This document shows, one piece after another, positions 57,901-64,000 of a DNA stretch of 64,000 nt (the first letter of the stretch is position 1; each line of letters opens with the position of its first letter). A program made the translations under genes and the position numbers. The DNA lies in assembly GCF_020085105.1 (NCBI RefSeq), contig NC_058045.1, positions 9,999,833 to 10,063,832 on the forward strand, read 5' to 3'. Source of the DNA: Siniperca chuatsi (taxonomy: Eukaryota > Chordata > Actinopteri > Centrarchiformes > Sinipercidae). A model generated the notes under the pieces. It saw only the letters and a list, made by a program, of their open reading frames with translations. It did no database searches and was not told the origin of the DNA.

Positions 57901-60900
57901 TCTGGTACCTCTTCATTTCTCAGTTTGCTCCACTTGCCAAACATATAAGCATAATCTCCGGGATAGCCAACAAACTTGCCCTTAAAGAAAGCCACGTAGA
58001 AGCAGGAGGAGTAGTAGTTGACAAACTGGAAGAGGAACATCTTCACTGTCAGTTTGTTCTCATACTCCAGGTGGGTCTTGGGAATTTCTGCCACATAGTA
58101 AAAGGTAATAAAACATAGACATAAACCAAAAAAGGAACACATTTTCACACTTTAACAATTTCAAGGATCATTATAAAAATACATAATGGTTACACAAAGA
58201 AAAAATGTAATAATCTGGAATTCGCTCTATCGCTGTGACCCTCACCCATGTCAGTGATCCAAACAGCCACTCTCTCATACATGAGATTGAGGATCATGAT
58301 GATGACAAAGTTGATGCAGGAGGCGGTAACAGAGGTGGCCAGCTGTGGCGTGATTAAGGGGCCAACCACCTGCAGGTGGGCGGTGGGACTGTCCTTCATG
58401 ATGCTGGCGAAGGCTGCGTATACTGCTAGGCGGTACGCTATCACCCCAATGATGCAGGCAATGATCAATGAGATCTTCAGGACAGAGACAACAGTGACAA
58501 TATGAAAGACAACTACATGGCACAGCAAGTCACGAGACAAAGTACAGTGAGAACAACACACACCAAATCACACACAGACATATGAATGAAGCAAGGTGCC
58601 AACATAGATGTTAGGAGTAACTGTTATGCCTGAAGTGTGCACACATGCCCATGAAAAGAAATCTACCATAATCTCCTTATTAGCTCACTTATCGCCCCAG
58701 ATTTTAATAAAATCTGGGGAGGTATGTATAAAGCCGTAAAACGTAGGTCTTAAATGGGTCACAGTTCTAAGGAGGATACCATTTTGCCCTCATTTTTAGA
58801 ATTTTGTATATGTATGCATAAACATTCCTCAGTGTTTTGACTTGGTCTCAGCTCCCAAATTATTTAAGAGAGCTCCATTTCTTAGAAGTTTTATACATAA
58901 TGGCCCTGTGATGATGATAAACAGTATGATAAAAAAGACAAAAAGATACAGGGTGGAGGAACAGGTAGAGTACCAAAGAAACAATGCTCACCCAGAACAG
59001 GACAGTGGCTCCAGACAGACATGCGCGCGCACACTTGGTTGTTATGGGTAAGTATGGCTCCATTTCCTAAACCATAAGCAAGCAAAGCATGGACAAGGGA
59101 GTCAGTCACCTTTTGTTATATCCTGAAAAGACAGCTCTAAAAGGCCCGGTTCCTTTAATTACCACTGGCCTCCGATGCCAGGCAGAGTGAGTCTTTTTGG
59201 GTAGGCGTTTTAGTCCAAGTCCAATTCTTTCATCTAGTGGTCTCCTGGTGAAGCCAAGCTTTTCCAAAAATTTCTTTCAAGATACTGATCCACAAGACAA
59301 ACAATAATGCGGTACAGAAGGAAACTCATGCCTCTGAGTCTTTCCAGAAATATTGTGTTATCCACACAAACTACACCACACCAAAACCTCTCCCTCATCA
59401 ATTTGGCATTCCATGTTAAATGCTACCCTTACCCAGAGTACCACGGCGGCCCAGCACAGACACAATTTCCCCATTAGATCTGTAGCAGTCCTTTCAAGAA
59501 CCCACTCCATTTCCTACAGACGAGTGGGATGTGGTCAAGACAAATTACAGCACCGTTTCTGTTTATTTCACAAGTCTGTGTCACTATCACTTAGTAATAT
59601 TGTTCTTAATCGAAGAGTCTCCATTCAAACCAGTTTTTTAGTCCAAGAACTGGCAATGAATGACTGCAACCAACTCAGTGTGAAGAACCTGTATCCAATA
59701 AATACAATACTGTAGGTCCTACCATACAGTATATCTGTCTGATAAAGCCTTGTGGAAGCTACACAGACCTAGAGCTGTACATTAGAACAGTATCATACAG
59801 TATATTAGTATTTCATGAGCACACAAACACCTGAGTGATGCGGTTCAGCTTGCGGTTGGTGCACTTGGTCTCATACTCTGGCCGAAGCTGCAGCTGCTGT
59901 TGCTCCTCCTCAAAGTCGACCAGATCCCACTCGTACTCGAGACGAGCCTGCCGTCTCTTCCAGAACTCCAGAAACAGCGTCACTGCAGAGCATACGACCC
60001 CCAAATGTAATTTTTCAGTGCTTTGACCCCCATCCACCTCTATTATATTGGTGTGGTGGCAAAACTGTCAGATCTCAGCACCTCGGCAGATGAAAAATAT
60101 GTGAGAAAATGTGTTTTTTGTATGATTTGGGTGAATAAGAATAGAGTAACAGTGATTTTAAATAACTAATAATAGTTCAACAGCTCCCACTAGGTGGTGC
60201 ACTGGATTAGAAAATACAAAATGCAGAGAGCAGACATTTTTACTCACCCCAAATTCCCATAAATATGGCAAAAAACACTGTTCCCACATTGTCGAACAGG
60301 TGTGATTGCTGAAAGAAGAACATGTTTGAGAAATGGTGAGATTATGAAAAACGGATTTGTTGACATTTAGCTGCAATCCCCCTTTTAAATATCACATAAT
60401 GTGAATAGAACATGAATCATGATGAACAAAAACAACTCAAGTCATAAAGCCAGGATGTCTCACCCATGAGGAGTTGCATGTTGTGTTGAGTTTCCAGTAG
60501 CCACATTTCTTGTCACACAGCGGGCACATGATAATATTGCCTCCGATTTCATCACTACATATTTCTTTACTGTGGGGAAATGAGAGCTTTTTCAATAAAA
60601 GGAACAACAACATTAGTAATGAAAATAATACCTAATATTTAATGACATCTGAACTACAAACAAATCAGGCTGGTATTCTTCGTGAAAATCACCTCCACTC
60701 GTTGTCATCGTAGGTGAGGAATCCATAGATGAAACAAATTGTCCCGACTATTGCTGCAAACAACAGCATCTCAGTGTAGAAACCCAGCCATGCAAAATAT
60801 ATACCTATCTTCTCCCCATAATACTTCCTGTTGAATGGAAAAACAAAATTTTTGCTGTATATTCTTCTGCTGCCATATTAATGTTGAGTAAATACACATC

Positions 60901-63224
60901 AGATATGACTACTTTGCTTTCAAGTCTTACCTTATAAGATTGAGGGGCTGCTCCTTGAAGAAACAGAGGAATCTGGCCCAGTGTTTGTACAGATTGTATC
61001 TCTCACTTTCGCAGTTAGCATCCTTCGATCTTTTCCAGTATCTACACTGCACAAACACAGAAGACAAGGTTTATTACCACAATCATTTCGTTATTGAAAA
61101 GTTATTCATCCTTGCAATGCAACATCCAGCACGGCCTCCAACAGGATGTTACTGTTGGAAACCAATGAGTGCACACTCCATTGTTCACCAAAAGAGGCTC
61201 ACATCATGCAGCGGGAAGGCAGCAGTGTAGGTGCCGTTGTTGAGTAACCTCTTGATTCCCTTCTTGTCTTTATCTCCACATTCATCCCTGAAGTATGAAC
61301 AGCGGGACAGGATGTAGTAGACCTGGGCAGAGAGAAAAATAGAAAGAGTTAGTGTTTTGTTGATCAGAGGCTTGAAAATTGTTTGGGTAAAAACTGAATT
61401 ATAAAGTTGCTTCTGTATTCACAACAGTGTAAGCTTCAAATTAAGCAGGTTATGTCTATTGTGAAGAATTGAATGGCTATTATCTTGGTTGTTTAAATGA
61501 GCCTTTTCAAAAATGTAACTAAAATGTAACACATGCCTGCACACAGAACTGTAACATACTGCAGTATTTTCAAATTTGATCTGAATGTCAGGGGATTTTT
61601 TTCATTTAAAAGGTCACAAACAAGATAAGAAAGTCATGGTCAAAGCATTCTTACTATCCTGTTGCGAGTAGAAGGGGGGAAGAACGTCTCTTTGTCGTCG
61701 ATAAGGAAGAAGTCAGACTTGCTCTTGTTGAAGGGAGCTGTGAAATAGTCTGGCTCAGGGTGCATGATGTGCTCTGGCAGACGAAAAGGGGTGGACAGCC
61801 AGTTCATGGGCATCTCACTGTTATCAGGGATGTCGTTGGCCTTGAATGGGACCTTGATCTTCAGCACGTCTGCGTAGGTGGCCAACACTTCCCATGGAGC
61901 GTGGATCTTCACGAAATAAGTCCTTCCATCTTCTGACTCCTGATGGTAATGACAGTGAGACAGGTGTCACTGTATAATAAGTGTAGGGCTACCAATTCAT
62001 ACACTAAAAAAGAAATTCCCTGAAAAGTGCTTTTTACAGGTTTTATGCAAAATTCATCATTTGTTGACTATAGAGTATGAAGATAAATGGCAGTGTTTGC
62101 TTTTGCTGTATCACAAAGACACTTTTGTACTGGTTTAATGTTTTACGACAAAAAACATATATGTGATATGATATACACATACATATACATTATGTCTTCG
62201 TGGGCCACTTAATTCCCTTTTACATTAGACATAATCACACAAATAACTGGACAGTCTTACCGATTTATCTTCTGTCTCAAGCTCCAGGCCAACATTCAAC
62301 AGATTGGCCTCATACACCTTCCTCCTCTCCTTCATTGAAAATTGACAAAATGTACCTCCTTGTTAGAGCTGACATTTACTGTCTCGTTTTACAACACAGG
62401 TGGATAATACACAGAAATGGGCCTCTTGTTTGCCCTTCCTCATACAGTGGAAAAAATGAATGAGCTCCTGACTAGGCCAGAGTGTTGACTCACTGATGAG
62501 GCTGTGGGTAAAATGTGAGTCAGCTGTGACACTGCCTCATATCCGAGGAGTGGTAACACAGAGATGTGAAGACTAACAGCTCAGTACCAAACACTAAAAG
62601 TCTTTCAGCACTCCAGCTGATAAAGAGACTACAAAGAGAGCCACAAAAAGACATGCGACCAACGACAGTATGGAAATACTTCAGAGTTGATTAACATAAG
62701 AAAATAGAGTTGTGTCTGTCTCTTGAAGTGATCTTCTCAGAAAATTCCTTGAGAGGATTACTAGCTGAGAATAACAGTTTATCTAACTTTATCAGTGTTG
62801 TGGTATTTAGGGTATGCCGCTGACACACACTGTGAACTCTGAGGATATCCTGTAGTAACAAATTCTTACAGTTTAAATCAAGAAGTGGAAATAACGTTAG
62901 CTGTTCTTTTGTGTGACATTTTAGGATTTCAAGATATTTAGTTCTGGCCACAATGAATAATATTCGCTGTCATTCTGCTGAGTTGGAAATATAACAATAA
63001 CAACACTGTAAACATACATCAAGAAACAGAACATCGGTTATTACAAACATATGCTTACAGTTAGTGAACTAGGGAAATGTAACTTGTATATACAGTACAT
63101 AGAAGTTGTTTCTTACCTGTTTTCTCTCACCATCTTTATCGTCAACATAGGACAGGACAAAATCAATCCGGCGCACTCCATCGCGGAAGAACACAGAGTC
63201 TTTACTGTGTTGCTGTTTGTCAAT
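54906..63224 (-). CDS. ano5: Anoctamin-5 (ANO5/TMEM16E), partial: N-terminal exons beyond the window
   Basis: Eighteen exons, in transcript order: 63224-63117, 62329-62261, 61939-61655, 61322-61203, 61046-60931, 60827-60693, 60569-60464, 60308-60248, 59982-59831, 59066-58992, 58474-58246, 58087-57909, 57786-57689, 57387-57257, 56900-56695, 56596-56397, 55474-55369 and 55139-54906. Phases chain to 869 aa plus stop. Human ANO5 has 913 aa, so roughly the first 60 residues are missing to the right. The cytosolic dimerisation region ([33 protein letters not shown]) is followed by the ten-helix TMEM16 body. Residues equivalent to the family's calcium site are present: Asn and Glu in [13 protein letters not shown], two Glu in LFYEYLE, Glu and Asp in NNIIEVRVD. 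The CPLCD cysteine cluster of the first extracellular loop is intact. ANO5 is an ER and muscle membrane protein linked to phospholipid scrambling and muscle repair; human mutations cause limb-girdle muscular dystrophy and gnathodiaphyseal dysplasia. Confidence 0.95.
55475..56396. other. ano5: ano5 intron carrying a dispersed repeat (about 55766-56310)
   Basis: Phrases such as TACTTCTACTCCACTACATTT, CTCTACTACATTTATTCAAC, ACAAAACATATGAT and AAGTAGAATTTTGAAT belong to the same teleost repeat family seen at 15185-15802. The right end GAGTAAGTCTTCCACCGCAG is a decayed form of its TTCCACCACTG terminus. No exon was recognised within. Confidence 0.6.
58475..58991 (-). other. ano5: ano5 intron with a perfect short palindrome
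   Basis: At 58695-58719 the 12-base arm CCCCAGATTTTA is followed by one base and then its exact reverse complement TAAAATCTGGGG. Nothing else was recognised in the intron. Confidence 0.8.
59067..59830 (-). other. ano5: ano5 intron, nothing recognised
   Basis: This 764-base intron lies between the exon ending NRITQ and the exon beginning EMEPYLPI. Only short, uninformative open frames are present. Confidence 0.6.
61323..62260 (-). other. ano5: ano5 introns either side of the [10 protein letters not shown] exon (exon 61655-61939)
   Basis: The introns 61323-61654 and 61940-62260 are AT-rich and show no recognised repeat. Confidence 0.6.
62330..63116 (-). other. ano5: ano5 intron, nothing recognised
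   Basis: This 787-base intron lies between the exon ending DDKDGERKQ and the exon beginning ERRKVYEA. No coding exon or clear repeat was seen. Confidence 0.6.
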
Positions 63225-64000
63225 CTATAGTGAGATAGAACAGAGGTTACATCGTTTAAACACACACATACACAGGTACAGCATCAGCTCAACAAGTCTT
63301 TGGATGTATTCAGCACAGCAGACCACACAGTCAAGCTATGTCAGTGGCTAACACCAAAACCTTTGCCTAAAACAACAAAAATACTGAAATGGAGGGCATC
63401 TGCTATGACTAAGATGTTTCTTGTGACTTGTGTCCTCTTTATAGGATTTATTGAACAAAGTGAGAATAGGCTTTTTTGTATCACATAATGAAATCCAGAA
63501 AGATATCCAGAATCCTGTCAATGCTTTGATTTCAGGTCATCTGTCAACTCATTAAACACAACCTGAAGTTAAAAGTCATAGCAAAGGATATGTGGAGAGA
63601 ACTACAAATTTATGAATGCCATTCTCTACACAACAGGGACATCTAGCAGCCATATCAGGCTAAACACTCCAACATTGTTGTACTTTATTTGTCTATGCTT
63701 TTCTGTAAATCCTGGAATCCATAGTGTCTAAAAACACATGTATTGGTGGCTAAAGAAATTCCAAGCACGTGTATCAGCAAATGCTAGCCCTTCAGTGGCC
63801 ATATCTTTAGCAGTTCCAGGGCAGAAGAGGAATGAACCACAGGAATGCTTCAGGGAGGAAAGGAAGGCATGACTGCTTGCTGTTGGTGCTGCTTCAGCTG
63901 TTCAGAAAGCTAAAAATAACCATGTACCATGAACCTCTGTCATCACTATTCACTACAGTAGCTACCTACACAGGACTGCAGACCATTTAGAGAACTCAGA
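63225..64000 (-). other. ano5: ano5 intron running off the right edge
   Basis: The acceptor TCACTATAG sits at 63225-63233. No exon encoding the ANO5 N-terminus was found between here and the window edge, so the first exons and promoter of ano5 lie outside. Confidence 0.6.

Overview
This window is from a ray-finned fish, most likely a percomorph teleost. The genes are split by GT-AG introns and the proteins are vertebrate. The spaces between exons hold typical teleost repeats: a tRNA-derived SINE, several hAT-like and TTAA-flanked MITEs, and CA/TG microsatellites. No bacterial or viral genes were seen.

Six protein-coding genes were rebuilt by joining exons on splice signals, reading phase and remembered family sequences. 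From left to right they are svip (+, 4889-6855, 80 aa), gas2 (-, 11799-26215, 336 aa), fancf (+, 31662-32687, 341 aa in one exon), slc17a6 encoding VGLUT2 (-, 41785-50352, 581 aa in 12 exons), an intronless P2Y-like class A GPCR (-, 51428-52501, 357 aa), and ano5 (-, 54906-63224, the last 18 exons and 869 aa; its N-terminal exons lie past the right edge). Apart from the GPCR, order and relative orientation match human 11p14 (ANO5-SLC17A6-FANCF-GAS2-SVIP), so this is an old vertebrate synteny block. Teleosts often keep two copies of gas2, slc17a6 and ano5, and the a/b paralogue cannot be settled from sequence alone.

Region by region: 1-4888 is mostly featureless, with the svip promoter at its right end. 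6856-11798 holds the svip 3' side, a family of short related repeats and a hAT element with a perfect 8-bp target duplication. The gas2 introns carry most of the mobile elements: a SINE with target duplication, a second hAT copy, a TTAA-flanked MITE, and a decayed DDE-type transposon with long terminal inverted repeats. 26233-31264 is gas2 upstream sequence. 32688-41784 is a gene-poor gap beside slc17a6 with two more MITE-like elements. 50353-51427 holds the slc17a6 5' region with a near-perfect RE1 (REST) site. 52502-54905 separates the GPCR from ano5.

The genes do not form a pathway. They are neighbours by descent: a VCP/p97 adaptor, an actin/microtubule linker, a Fanconi anaemia core subunit, a vesicular glutamate transporter, an orphan receptor and a TMEM16-family membrane protein. 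No new molecular system was found. The most useful leads are the GPCR between slc17a6 and ano5, which lacks the NPxxY tyrosine; the RE1 site at slc17a6; the loss of the caspase-site aspartate in gas2; two in-frame donors at slc17a6 exon 2; an extra candidate exon in svip; and the DDE transposon remnant.
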